From contig PKEY01000069.1 in NCBI GenBank assembly GCA_002919265.1, positions 1 to 52,439 of the forward strand: 52,439 bases of DNA. Reading direction: 5' to 3'. The notes below the pieces were generated by a model that was not told where the DNA came from, made no database searches, and was given only the letters and a program-made list of their open reading frames with translations. This document shows positions 9,401-17,062 of this stretch, piece after piece; the stretch's first letter is position 1; each line of letters begins with the position of its first letter. The DNA is from Hyphomicrobiaceae bacterium. Its GTDB lineage: Bacteria; Pseudomonadota; Alphaproteobacteria; Rhizobiales; Hyphomicrobiaceae. The translations under genes were made by a program, and so were the position numbers.

Positions 9401-9677
9401 CCGAGCTGCCCTCAACGATGGTCGACGTGATGTGCTTTACGCCGGGCACGCCGGCGATGGAATCCTCGACACGCTTCGTGACCTGAGTTTCGAGCTCGGA
9501 AGGTGCCGCGCCCGACTGGGTGATCAGCACCTGGACGATGGGCACGTCGATGTTCGGGAAGCGCGTGATCGGCAGCTGCTGGAAGCTGAACACGCCAAGC
9601 GCAATCAGCACCATGAACAGCACGAGCGGGGGCACAGGGCGCCGGATCGCCCACGCCGAAATATTGAGGCGGGACAT
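6498..9677 (-). CDS. RND efflux transporter permease (AcrB/MexB-like, HAE family)
   Basis: The length, 1059 residues, is normal for inner-membrane RND pumps. The N-terminus ISAWAIRRPVPPLVLFMVLIALG is TM1. A large periplasmic porter domain follows, then TM2-6 with the proton-relay pair in TM4 (GILVDDAIVEIENI). A second porter domain follows QLLPSDFLPQEDNGRVML, then TM7-12 (IGILMLMGIVTKNAIMLVDFALE). The C-terminal tail is Pro/Ala-rich. It should export hydrophobic or amphiphilic toxicants by proton antiport, with the adjacent fusion protein and an outer-membrane channel that is not encoded here. Its ATG overlaps the MFP stop by one base (TGATG), so translation is coupled. Substrate unknown. Confidence 0.95.
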   Translation of the reverse strand: MSRLNISAWAIRRPVPPLVLFMVLIALGVFSFQQLPITRFPNIDVPIVQVLITQSGAAPSELETQVTKRVEDSIAGVPGVKHITSTIVEGSSATLVEFYLETPVDRAVNDVKDAISRIRSELPRTIDEPIVQRLDVEGLPIVTYSARAPAMTPEELSWFVDDTVARALQSVPGVSKVERVGGVEREIRVALNPDRLLALGITAGDVNRQLRATQVDVAGGRGEIGGREQAIRTLAGKPSAEELARTMIALPGGRWVRLDELGTVTDTVEEPRTYAELDGKPVVAFAITRSKGASDVTVAQGVAQKLEELKRQYPNVEIKQIDSTVEYTVGVYDSTIKTLLEGAVLAVLVVMVFLRDLRATIIAAIALPLSIFPTFFAMEATGFSLNMVSLLAITIVTGILVDDAIVEIENIVRHIRMGKSAYRAALEAADEIGLAVIAITSTIIAVFAPVSFMGGIAGQYFKQFGLTVAFAVFFSLIVARLMTPLLAAYFMRANENHSDREGLLLKSYTRLLDWSVRHRFMTVGLGLLFFALSIASVQLLPSDFLPQEDNGRVMLAVELPPGSRLADTQKVTASLTERLLQRPDVTSVFVNGGRILGSGDEVRKATLIIHLVPKEQRKLKQHEVKAEIARDLERIPDIRYWFIEENGQRSFQMVVVGRDGEAVNRVAADITSQMRQLPMLALPVSTAELDRPELRVIPDSERASMVGVTTEAIAEAVRIATIGDVGPALAKLTVGDRQIPIRVQLIEDARADPQILESLRVGTASGGAVPLSSVAKFEISQGPTSIDRYDRARRVTLGADLVGNTPLGEAVAAVTNLPAAQNLPEGVELKQFGDAEIMGEVFASFGQAMAAGIMMVYAVLVLLFSRFLQPITILFSLPLSVGGAILALLMTNQPISLPVVIGILMLMGIVTKNAIMLVDFALEAMDQGVPRREAIIDAGRKRARPIIMTTIAMCGGMLPSALALDSGGEFRSPMAIAVIGGLISSTLLSLVFVPAVFVLIDELGDWLWRQFSRFIGTPDEPENDPAASAREPKPSAAAKPLNDAEPQHELPLMTPQAAE

Positions 9678-10903
9678 CAGTGCACCTCGCTGACGGTTCC
9701 GACAGGCTCGAACACAGGCCGGACTTCATCACCGTCCTGCAGGAAGGTGCCCGCGCGAGCGACAACCACATCTCCTTCGTCGAGGCCGTCCGTAATTTCG
9801 ACGCGGCTGTCCGCACGCAGTCCTGTCTTCACATTGCGGGTGGAAACGCGGTTGTCGGCGACGACCTGCACCGTCGCGCCTTGCTTGTTATAGAGGATGG
9901 CGCTGGCGGGAACGCTCAGGCCACGGCCTTTGGCCGTCACCACGGTGCCGCGGGCAAAACCGCCGATCCGCAATGGTTCGGTGCTCTGAAGGCTGATGCG
10001 TACCTGGCCAAGCCGCGTTGCCCGATCGATCTCAGGCGAGACGAGGCGGACCTTCCCGGTCACTTCACCCAGACCGGCGATGTGAACGACGGCCGGTTGT
10101 CCAGGCTTCAGGCGCGCGAGCTGCTCCTCCGGCACCTCGGCCTGCAGCTCGACCTCGCCTCGGGCGATGATGCGGAACATGGTGTCACCAGCGCCCGTGG
10201 CCAGAGAACCCACGCGCACGTTCTTCCGGCTGACGATGCCATCCGCCGGCGCCTTCACATCCGTGTTTGCGCGGCGCCACTGGAGCTCGCGCCGCTGGGC
10301 TTCAAGATGCGCTTTCTCCGCTTCAGCCACCTTCAAGCCATCGCGGGCGGAGATGAGCGCCGCTTCCGCGGTTCTGAAGGCCGCCTCTCGCTGGTCATAG
10401 ACGCTTTCGGAAAGGTGTCCGGACTGCCGAAGTGGCTTGGCCCTTTCCAGAGCGTTCTTGGCTTCCTTGAGGTTCGCTTCCGCCTGAAGGATGTTGCTGC
10501 GCGCCTGGGCAATGGCGGCGTTCGCCTTCGCAATCATCGCCTCGTTCTGCGCAAGCTGGGCATCTAGGGTGTCGTGCGCCAGCCTGGCGAGGACCTGGCC
10601 TTTAGTTACGCGATCGCCTTCGTCGACGAGGACCTCCAGCACCCGGAAGCCTTCGATTTCGGGCGCGACCAGGATTTCCTCACGCGGCACGAGCGTGCCC
10701 GTGACCAGGACCGTCTCGATGAACTCAGCTGGCGCCACTTTGATGACGCTGATGGCAGGAGCAGACGCTGGCTGCGAGGGCTGCTCACGCGCCTCGGCCG
10801 ATGGCCGCGACGTCCACTCCGAGATCGACAGGTAGCCCGTTGCCACCAGCCCGCCCGCAATGCCAAGGACGCCAAGGATCAGCACCGTGCCGGCGCGCTT
10901 CAT
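9677..10903 (-). CDS. RND efflux periplasmic adaptor (membrane fusion protein)
   Basis: The protein has 408 residues. Its N-terminal hydrophobic anchor (AGTVLILGVLGIAGGLVATGYL) is followed by the usual MFP order. There is a first lipoyl half (EIEGFRVLEVLVDEGDRV), then an alpha-helical hairpin of ~100 residues rich in Ala, Glu and Gln (~115-220). The second lipoyl half (VKAPADGIVSRKNVRVGSL) and beta-barrel and membrane-proximal domains ending PVFEP follow. It bridges the inner-membrane RND pump to an outer-membrane factor. It lies 21 nt after the TetR gene and overlaps the pump gene by one base, so all three genes form one operon. Confidence 0.93.
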   Translation of the reverse strand: MKRAGTVLILGVLGIAGGLVATGYLSISEWTSRPSAEAREQPSQPASAPAISVIKVAPAEFIETVLVTGTLVPREEILVAPEIEGFRVLEVLVDEGDRVTKGQVLARLAHDTLDAQLAQNEAMIAKANAAIAQARSNILQAEANLKEAKNALERAKPLRQSGHLSESVYDQREAAFRTAEAALISARDGLKVAEAEKAHLEAQRRELQWRRANTDVKAPADGIVSRKNVRVGSLATGAGDTMFRIIARGEVELQAEVPEEQLARLKPGQPAVVHIAGLGEVTGKVRLVSPEIDRATRLGQVRISLQSTEPLRIGGFARGTVVTAKGRGLSVPASAILYNKQGATVQVVADNRVSTRNVKTGLRADSRVEITDGLDEGDVVVARAGTFLQDGDEVRPVFEPVGTVSEVH

Positions 10904-10924
10904 GTTCGAACCTCGTCCTTTCCG

Positions 10925-11575
10925 TCACGAGTTTTGGCGCGCCTTCTTCGGCTTGCCGGCCCGGAGGACCGCAGCCGTTTCGGCGACGGGGTTGATCAGT
11001 TTCGTTACGACGTCCATCAGGACGGGGAGCATCGCGGGCGCGTCATAGTCGGGGTCCACGGCCCGTCGCCAGAACAGGCCGTCCCCGATCAGAACGATGA
11101 CCTGCGCGAGCAAATCGGGTGGCAGTGAGGGGGCGATCCTTCCGGCTTCCTGCGCCTCCCTGAAAATGCGGGTGAAGCTTTCGGTCACGTAGCGGTCGAC
11201 TGACTGAAAGATTTCCCCCACTGCAGGGTTACGTGTCGACTCCGCGGCAATCTCCATACACAGCACCCGCTTATGCCTCGGCTCGTCTATCGAGTAGTGC
11301 GAGGCGAGCCGCCGCAAGGCTTCCAGCAAATCTCCGCAGGAAGACAATTCCCGCAACTGCTCTGCGAGCTGCTTGCGGTCCCGCTCCGCGATGCCGGCGA
11401 TAAGCTCTTCCTTGGAGGCAAAATAAAGGTAAAGCGCTCCGGGGCTTACACTGGCCTCCTTGCAGATGTCCTGCATGGTCGTGCGATGAAAGCCCGCCCG
11501 GGCGAAGCAGCGCTCCGCCGCATCGAGGATTTGCTCCCGCCGATGGGCCTGGGTCTCGGGTTTCAGTCTTGGCAT
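10925..11575 (-). CDS. TetR/AcrR-family repressor of the efflux operon
   Basis: The protein has 216 residues. The N-terminal HTH is typical (REQILDAAERCFARAGFHRTTMQDI then ASVSPGALYLYFASKEEL). The C-terminal helical domain (~70-200) binds inducer and is variable, as usual. It is the first gene of the minus-strand operon with the MFP and RND genes. A palindrome 42 nt upstream of the start is the likely operator, so autoregulation with derepression by a pump substrate is the simplest model. That model is inferred from context. Confidence 0.92.
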   Translation of the reverse strand: MPRLKPETQAHRREQILDAAERCFARAGFHRTTMQDICKEASVSPGALYLYFASKEELIAGIAERDRKQLAEQLRELSSCGDLLEALRRLASHYSIDEPRHKRVLCMEIAAESTRNPAVGEIFQSVDRYVTESFTRIFREAQEAGRIAPSLPPDLLAQVIVLIGDGLFWRRAVDPDYDAPAMLPVLMDVVTKLINPVAETAAVLRAGKPKKARQNS

Positions 11576-11616
11576 GTCGGCCGTCCTGGAGAGCGCCAGT
11601 CATGCTCCCTATTAGC

Positions 11617-11634
11617 AAAACGAACGCTCGTTTT
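11617..11634. promoter_or_regulatory. TetR-type operator palindrome
   Basis: AAAACGA (11617-11623) and TCGTTTT (11628-11634) are perfect inverted arms around ACGC. The size and CGAAC/GTTCG-like core resemble AcrR/TtgR-class operators. It lies just upstream of the TetR start. Confidence 0.7.
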
Positions 11635-11640
11635 AGTTTG

Positions 11641-12048
11641 GCGCCCATTACACCCGGCTCGGTGGCATTTTCAAGGCAGAAGTTCAGGCTGCCGCGCTGT
11701 TTCGAGGATTCCCACCGATCACGAAATCGGGACCAGATAACGTCATAGTTTTTTCAATTAAGGGTAGTAGGGCTCAGATCATTACGGCTCATGGCGCCGG
11801 CCTGACGGAACCAAATTCACTCCTAAGCTGAGACGTTAAATCGTTTGTGCGCCGCTCTTTCGACACAAAACCCTTCTAGCTCCATGTGTTATCGGACGAT
11901 GTTAACGCTTTTATGAATTCGAAGCGCCAGGGCCATGAATGCCCGGATGAAAGGCGCCGGCGGCCATCGTGCGAACTCGTTGTCCGGGAGGCTTCGGCTC
12001 TTCCGACGCTCCGTCAGGAGCGAAGAACGAAAGCCGGGTGGGGGTTGA
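11641..12048. other. intergenic region between divergent TetR operon and unknown plus-strand gene
   Basis: About 400 nt without a convincing gene. It should hold the promoters of both divergent units. I do not see a clear sigma-70 pair or a terminator. GGAAC at 11807-11811 and CGTT at 11834-11837 are 22 nt apart, too far for an EcfG promoter. Confidence 0.45.
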
Positions 12049-13227
12049 ATGACGGAGCAGGGCACTCGTGTCGTAGTTTATGGCTCGCTGCGGGACATTC
12101 TTCGGGCCATCGATGAGGAAGACGAGCTTTGGCCGGCCGAAGAAAGAGAGCTTGAGTGGACTGCTGATCGTCTTTCCTCGAGTACAGCCCTTGTAGCCAG
12201 ATATGACCAGCTGCCGGCCGAAGCGCCTGGGGACCTCGGCAAACACAATAAATTTGAACAGGACGACACACCGACCGAGAACAACAGATCGGCGGTTGCA
12301 GCTTTCTGCTGGAGCCCCCGGCTGACGATGGTGATGGCCGCAGGCGTGGGTGCTTTGTGCGCTGGATTGCCGTTCCTGGAACTTCCTGCAGTCAACTGGT
12401 CCAGCCTCGCGCATCAGGTCGGACCGAAGAATGTCACGGTGCAGGCAGAGCTCTCCAAGCCTTTCGCCGTAAAGCCGGCTGCGCTCGCCGAAACGCGGTT
12501 GTCATGGCAGGAGGTTTCGCAAAGCAATCTCGAGAAGGTCCAACGGCTCGCGGCGCTCGCGGAGGCGGCAAAACCAGTACTCGTTTCCATGATGGTGGGC
12601 GACGTACGTGAAGGGCCAGTTGTTCCCGATATGCCCGCCATCTATGCCTTGACCACCAAGCAGGTCATCGACACGGCCCCCGGAGAGACCGTCGATCTCC
12701 CCTTCGAGGTATCCGGCATTGATCAGCTTCCCTCCGGGGCCCGGATCGTGCTGACCGGAGTGCCCGAACACGCGGCTCTGTCCGCTGGCGAGCCGCAGGC
12801 GGATGGGACTTGGGTGGTCCCCGCCGAGCAAGCGGGTGAAGTCAAGCTGACCACTTACGCTTTGCCTGGGCAGGAGCAGCGCAAGCTGACTGCCGAGCTG
12901 CGCGCGGCTGACGACGCTCTTCTGGCGCGGACGACGACGTTGCTCAAACCGTCGAATTTGGCAGATGCCGAGGATGAAAGGGCTCGTGCCACGACGGCGG
13001 CATCGGCCGGTATGCACGGCAATGTCGCCGAGGGGCCGATGGGGTTCACGTCTAAGCAGGCTATTGCCGCAAGACCGGCAAAACCGGCTTCAGCCGAAAC
13101 GACAGCGTCCAAGAAAACGGCTGCACCGGAAAGCTTGGCGGACACGACGGCTGCTGCGTTCTCCGAAAACACGGTGCCGGACTGGACGCAGGAATGGACG
13201 CGTTCTTCTCTCGGAGGACCACGCTGA
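12049..13227 (+). CDS. membrane-anchored protein of unknown function
   Basis: The protein has 392 residues. A charged, probably cytoplasmic N-terminus (~1-88) contains RDILRAIDEEDELWPAEE. One TM segment follows (~91-113, LTMVMAAGVGALCAGLPFL). The rest is presumably periplasmic. Residues ~216-300 form a beta-rich domain (PFEVSGIDQLPSGARIVLTG, GTWVVPAEQAGEVKLTTY) similar in pattern to residues 65-149 of the protein at 2919-3809. The C-terminal ~90 residues are Ala/Lys/Thr-rich and probably disordered. GGGTGGGGG precedes the ATG. It stands just upstream of ybgC-tol on the same strand, but a link to the Tol system is only positional. Confidence 0.7.
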   Translation: MTEQGTRVVVYGSLRDILRAIDEEDELWPAEERELEWTADRLSSSTALVARYDQLPAEAPGDLGKHNKFEQDDTPTENNRSAVAAFCWSPRLTMVMAAGVGALCAGLPFLELPAVNWSSLAHQVGPKNVTVQAELSKPFAVKPAALAETRLSWQEVSQSNLEKVQRLAALAEAAKPVLVSMMVGDVREGPVVPDMPAIYALTTKQVIDTAPGETVDLPFEVSGIDQLPSGARIVLTGVPEHAALSAGEPQADGTWVVPAEQAGEVKLTTYALPGQEQRKLTAELRAADDALLARTTTLLKPSNLADAEDERARATTAASAGMHGNVAEGPMGFTSKQAIAARPAKPASAETTASKKTAAPESLADTTAAAFSENTVPDWTQEWTRSSLGGPR

Positions 13228-13308
13228 CCTTCGCGCGACACTCCCGTCCGCGTTTACTTGTGCTAGAAGCGCGGCTCGCGCGTTGTGACGGGGAAAAGCG
13301 AAGGCGAC

Positions 13309-13779
13309 ATGACCGGCGAGACGAGAACCTGGCCAGACCTCGCGGGCCGCATCATCGAGGATGAATCCGGCCGCAGGCATGTGCTGCCCATCCGCGTGTA
13401 TTTCGAGGACACGGACTTTTCAGGCGTCGTCTACCACGCGAGCTATCTGCGCTGGTGCGAGCGCGGTCGCTCGGATTTTCTCCGGTTGCTCGGTAATGAC
13501 CACCGGGCCTTGATCGCGGGTGGCACTGGCCGAGAGCCCGCTGCATTTGTCGTGCGGCGTATGCATCTCGAATACCTGAAGCCTGCCCGCATCGACGAGG
13601 TGCTCGAGGTCCACACGCGTGTGAAGGAAGTTGGCGCAGCGAGTTTGACCCTTACTCAAACCATCACCCGCGATGGCGTTCCGCTGTTCGAAGCCGAAGT
13701 GATGGTCGTCCTCGTCAGCGTGTCCGGCAAACCGATGCGCGTTGCGCAGACGATCCGCAACGCTCTGGCGTCCACCTGA
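13309..13779 (+). CDS. ybgC: Tol-Pal-associated acyl-CoA thioesterase YbgC
   Basis: The protein has 156 residues with a hotdog fold. The 4HBT-type active-site segment is HVLPIRVYFEDTDFSGVVYH in part, where the Asp of DTD and the VYHASYLRW motif are typical. YbgC thioesterases act on acyl-CoA near the inner membrane and are encoded at the head of tol-pal clusters, as here. I chose ATG 13309 (AAGGCG upstream) over GTG 13285, which has no ribosome site. An unrelated carbonic anhydrase gene separates it from tolQ. Confidence 0.9.
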   Translation: MTGETRTWPDLAGRIIEDESGRRHVLPIRVYFEDTDFSGVVYHASYLRWCERGRSDFLRLLGNDHRALIAGGTGREPAAFVVRRMHLEYLKPARIDEVLEVHTRVKEVGAASLTLTQTITRDGVPLFEAEVMVVLVSVSGKPMRVAQTIRNALAST

Positions 13780-13918
13780 ACTCCCGCAGTGAATCCGCCG
13801 TTCGTCTTCCTTGATCCGACCTGCAACTTCTGAGCATTCTGACGAACCAGAGTGCTTGCGATAAGCCGGGATGAGAGCGCGGTAAACGCGCCGGCAAGGG
13901 ACGGGGAGGGCCGTGACG

Positions 13919-14572
13919 ATGCGGAGCACGGATTGGAATGATCCGGACATCAAGGACGCCGTTGAGGGGCATGAGCGCTTCAAACAACAGTTCGAGCGCG
14001 ACAAAGCCTTTTATCGCAGCCTGGCGACCCGCAAGCAGAAACCGCGACTCCTCTGGATCGGCTGCTCCGACAGCCGCGTCGTGCCGGCGCAGATCACCTC
14101 GGCTGACCCGGGAGAACTGTTCGAGATCCGCAACATCGCCAACGTCGTACCACCGGCGGAAGCCGCCGACGATTCGGTCGGTGCGGCGATTGAATATGCT
14201 ATCGGGCATCTCGGCGTGGATGACATCGTCGTTTGCGGTCACACCAACTGTGGCGGCATACAAGCGCTGATGGACGGCGCACGCGCAGCGCCAGACGATC
14301 ATCTGGGACGCTGGCTCAGCTTCACCCTTCCAGCCCATCGGCTCGTCGCTGCGGCGCGCGTGCCCGAACCTGAAAGGCTCCTTAAGGCGATCAAGGCCCA
14401 CATCCAGTTTCAAGTCGATAACCTGCTCACCTACAAGCGCGTGAGAGAAGGGGTCGAAGCCGGAAAATTAGGCGTGCACGGCTGGCTTTACGTTATGGAA
14501 ACCGGCGATTTGCTCGCATACGATTCCTCCCTCGGGGAGTGGCTACCGCTGAGTCGCAGAGCCGAGCCGTAG
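13919..14572 (+). CDS. beta-class carbonic anhydrase
   Basis: The protein has 217 residues from ATG 13919; GTG 13913 is also possible, and GGGGAGGG serves either start. Zinc ligands of the beta class are present: Cys49-x-Asp51-x-Arg53 (IGCSDSR) and His108-x2-Cys111 (CGHTNCGG). The Asp51-Arg53 dyad is intact. It interconverts CO2 and bicarbonate in the cytoplasm, supplying carboxylases or pH control. It lies between ybgC and tolQ on the same strand. A hairpin at 14646-14669 follows, so it may be its own unit inserted into the tol cluster. Confidence 0.93.
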   Translation: MRSTDWNDPDIKDAVEGHERFKQQFERDKAFYRSLATRKQKPRLLWIGCSDSRVVPAQITSADPGELFEIRNIANVVPPAEAADDSVGAAIEYAIGHLGVDDIVVCGHTNCGGIQALMDGARAAPDDHLGRWLSFTLPAHRLVAAARVPEPERLLKAIKAHIQFQVDNLLTYKRVREGVEAGKLGVHGWLYVMETGDLLAYDSSLGEWLPLSRRAEP

Positions 14573-14645
14573 TTTGGTCAAATTGGCAAAGCACATGCGG
14601 CTTAGAGCCGGGGTGTGCACCTCGAATTTCACCGTCGCTGACAGG

Positions 14646-14669
14646 CGGGCGCGGGCATGTGCCGGCCCG
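14646..14669 (+). terminator. hairpin after carbonic anhydrase gene
   Basis: CGGGC (14646-14650) pairs with GCCCG (14665-14669), and inner GGC pairs with GCC around ATGT with a small asymmetric bulge. TTTGCTGTT follows. It looks like a weak terminator between the carbonic anhydrase gene and tolQ. Confidence 0.45.
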
Positions 14670-14725
14670 TTTGCTGTTGGCTGCACGGAACGGCTCATTT
14701 TCTGGAGATGCGAGGCATAACGGAT

Positions 14726-15424
14726 ATGTTGGAAGGCACCATGGCGCCAAATGCTGGCGGTGTCTCGTTTTTGGAGCTGTTCCTTCAGGCGCATATCGTC
14801 GTCAAGATCGTAATGATCGGGCTGGTGCTCGCGTCTGTTTGGTCCTGGGCCATCATCATTGAAAAGCTGTTCGCTTTTCGCCGGGCACGCATCGAGGCGG
14901 ATCGCTTCGAGCAGATGTTCTGGTCCGGCCAGTCTCTTGAGGAGCTTTATCTCGGCCTCTCCCGCGGACCGACAATCTCGATGGCGGCTCTGTTCGTGGC
15001 GGCCATGCGGGAATGGAAGCGCTCCGTAGAAGGAAATATTCGCGCCCTCGGCGGAATTCAGATGCGCGTCGAGAAGGTGATGGATGTCACGATCACGCGG
15101 GAGATGGAGCGGCTTGATCGCAGGCTTCTTTTCCTGGCGACCGTGGGCTCGACCGCCCCATTCGTCGGTCTCTTCGGCACCGTCTGGGGAATCATGACGA
15201 GCTTTCAGGCCATCGCGGCTTCCAAGAACACAAGCCTCGCCGTGGTTGCGCCGGGTATCGCGGAGGCGCTCTTCGCGACGGCGCTGGGTCTTCTCGCCGC
15301 GATTCCTGCCGTAGTCTTCTATAATAAGTTTTCCGCTGATTCGACGCGTCTGGGTCAGCGGCTCGAGGCGTTCGCTGACGAATTTTCGGCCATCGTTTCG
15401 CGCCAGATCGACGTACGGAGCTGA
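14726..15424 (+). CDS. tolQ: Tol-Pal system inner-membrane protein TolQ
   Basis: The protein has 232 residues. TM1 is near the N-terminus (AHIVVKIVMIGLVLASVWSWAI), followed by a cytoplasmic loop and the MotA/TolQ/ExbB-type TM2-TM3 region (LFLATVGSTAPFVGLFGTVWG and IAEALFATALGLLAAIPAVVFYNKF in part). TolQ forms the proton channel with TolR that energises TolA for outer-membrane constriction at division. ATG 14726 is preferred (GAGG 10-13 nt upstream); 14708 and 14741 are alternatives. tolR follows after 8 nt. Confidence 0.95.
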   Translation: MLEGTMAPNAGGVSFLELFLQAHIVVKIVMIGLVLASVWSWAIIIEKLFAFRRARIEADRFEQMFWSGQSLEELYLGLSRGPTISMAALFVAAMREWKRSVEGNIRALGGIQMRVEKVMDVTITREMERLDRRLLFLATVGSTAPFVGLFGTVWGIMTSFQAIAASKNTSLAVVAPGIAEALFATALGLLAAIPAVVFYNKFSADSTRLGQRLEAFADEFSAIVSRQIDVRS

Positions 15425-15432
15425 GCGGAACA

Positions 15433-15900
15433 ATGGGTGCCAGCCTGAACATCAATGGCGGCGGGGGCGGACGCAGGCGCAGGACGCGCTCGCATGTGCC
15501 CATGAGCGAGATCAACGTCACGCCGTTCGTCGACGTGATGCTCGTTCTGCTGATCATTTTCATGGTGGCCGCGCCGCTTCTCACCTCCGGCGTGCCGCTG
15601 GAGCTGCCGCAGGCAAAGGGCAATCAGCTCGAGGCTCAGGACAAGGAGCCAGTCGTCGTCTCGGTCACGAGTGACGGCAAGCTGTTCCTCGGCCAGGAGG
15701 ACAAGACGCCGATTCCGCTCGATGAGCTTGGCCCAAAGCTCAAGGTCATCGCCGAGTCGCGCGGGGGTATGGACGAACCCATTTTCGTGCGCGGCGACCG
15801 TTCTGTCGAATACGGTACCGTTGCGCGGGTGATGGCACGCATCAAGGAAGCCGGTTTCAGGAAACTCTCGCTCGTCACCGAGGTGGAAAGCGGAGGATGA
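15433..15900 (+). CDS. tolR: Tol-Pal system protein TolR
   Basis: The protein has 155 residues. A short basic, Gly-rich cytoplasmic N-terminus leads to one TM segment with the proton-carrying Asp (SEINVTPFVDVMLVLLIIFM). An ExbD/TolR-type periplasmic domain follows. It works with TolQ as the proton-driven stator unit. It starts 8 nt after tolQ, and its stop is 7 nt before the GTG of tolA. Confidence 0.95.
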   Translation: MGASLNINGGGGGRRRRTRSHVPMSEINVTPFVDVMLVLLIIFMVAAPLLTSGVPLELPQAKGNQLEAQDKEPVVVSVTSDGKLFLGQEDKTPIPLDELGPKLKVIAESRGGMDEPIFVRGDRSVEYGTVARVMARIKEAGFRKLSLVTEVESGG

Positions 15901-15907
15901 ACGAGCT

Positions 15908-16999
15908 GTGCAACTGGGGCTCACAGTCTCGATCCTGATGCATCTTGCGATTCTGGCCTGGGCGTTTCTCTCGCTTCAGTCGCCGGAACCGTTCAGAATG
16001 CCTGAGCCTGAGCCTGTCGAGGTCGCGTTGGTGACGGACGAGGACATCGTCCGCCTCAAGAAGGGCAATCGCGACGCCAAGCAGCTGGAAGCGCAGCAGG
16101 CGGAGAACCAGAAGAAGGAAACGGAGAAGAGGGAGCAGCCGAAGCCGAAGTTCGAGGCTGCTGCGCCACCGCCGCCATCATCTGCTCCACCGCCACCGCC
16201 TCCCGAAGAGACGGCCAAGACAGAGCCGCCGCCTCCACCCAAGGAAGAACCGCGTCGTGATCCGATAGCGGAGAAGCTCGCGGCGTTGCCCGAGCCGAAG
16301 GGGCCGTCACCGGAAGAGATCAAGCAGAAGGAAGCCGAAGAGGCGGCGAGAAAGGCTGAGGAGGCCAGGAAAGCCGAGGAGGCAAGAAAAAAAGCGGAGG
16401 AGGAGCGCAAAGCGGCCGAAGAGAAGAAGCGCGCCGAAGAAAGACGGCGCGCGGAGCAGAAGAAAAAGGAAGAAGAGGCCAAGAAGCGCGCCGAGCAGAA
16501 GCGTCTGGCGGAAGCAAAGCGCAAGGCTGAGGAAGCGAAGAAAAAGCAGTTCGATGCCGATCGCATCGCGGCCTTGCTCAATAAGGTGCCCGACCGCAGC
16601 GCGCCGGCGGGTGCGCCCGAGCCACCTTTGACCCAAACGAAGGCGCGCGGACCTGTTGCCGGCGCTCCCGAGGGCCGCGATACGCAGCTCACCGCCAGTC
16701 AGCGGTCGCTGCTTGGCTTGATGATGAAACGCGCCGTCAGCCGCTGCTGGAACATCAACAGCGGGCTCGATGGGATCGACAAGGTGATCGTGGAGGTCGA
16801 GGTACGCCTTTCACCGGATGGCCGGCTGATGCAGCCGCCGCGGGTGGTGAACTCCGGTTACGGACCGCTGTTCACCGACGCGGCCAACAGCGCCATCCGC
16901 GCGCTCATCCAGTGTGAGCCGTACGATTTGCCTCCGGAATTCTACGAGGGCGGATGGGACCATATGGTGGTCACATTCGACCCGCAGCGAATGTTCTGA
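15908..16999 (+). CDS. tolA: Tol-Pal system protein TolA
   Basis: The protein has 363 residues. It starts at GTG 15908, with GGAGG about 10 nt upstream, overlapping the end of tolR. One N-terminal TM segment (~3-23) is followed by a Pro-rich stretch (~95-125). Then comes a long Ala/Glu/Lys coiled-coil (~135-215; repeats such as KAEEARKAEEARKKAEEE) spanning the periplasm. The C-terminal ~100 residues form the TolA III-like domain, with two Cys (SRCWN and IQCEPY) that could make a disulfide. It links TolQR to the outer membrane. Confidence 0.93.
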   Translation: MQLGLTVSILMHLAILAWAFLSLQSPEPFRMPEPEPVEVALVTDEDIVRLKKGNRDAKQLEAQQAENQKKETEKREQPKPKFEAAAPPPPSSAPPPPPPEETAKTEPPPPPKEEPRRDPIAEKLAALPEPKGPSPEEIKQKEAEEAARKAEEARKAEEARKKAEEERKAAEEKKRAEERRRAEQKKKEEEAKKRAEQKRLAEAKRKAEEAKKKQFDADRIAALLNKVPDRSAPAGAPEPPLTQTKARGPVAGAPEGRDTQLTASQRSLLGLMMKRAVSRCWNINSGLDGIDKVIVEVEVRLSPDGRLMQPPRVVNSGYGPLFTDAANSAIRALIQCEPYDLPPEFYEGGWDHMVVTFDPQRMF

Positions 17000-17062
17000 A
17001 AGGAAACACAATCCCTCGGCCGATGCGCGGCTCGTGGGCTGAGACATGGCAGAGATAGGACG

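Noticed and set aside
8187-9893. Long plus-strand open frame (568 codons) opposite the RND permease
   Set aside because: It is antisense to a clear RND gene. Its translation is charged low-complexity without domain or ribosome site, a normal shadow in GC-rich DNA.
11807-11837. GGAAC and CGTT pair upstream of the 12049 gene
   Set aside because: Spacing is 22 nt, outside the EcfG range.
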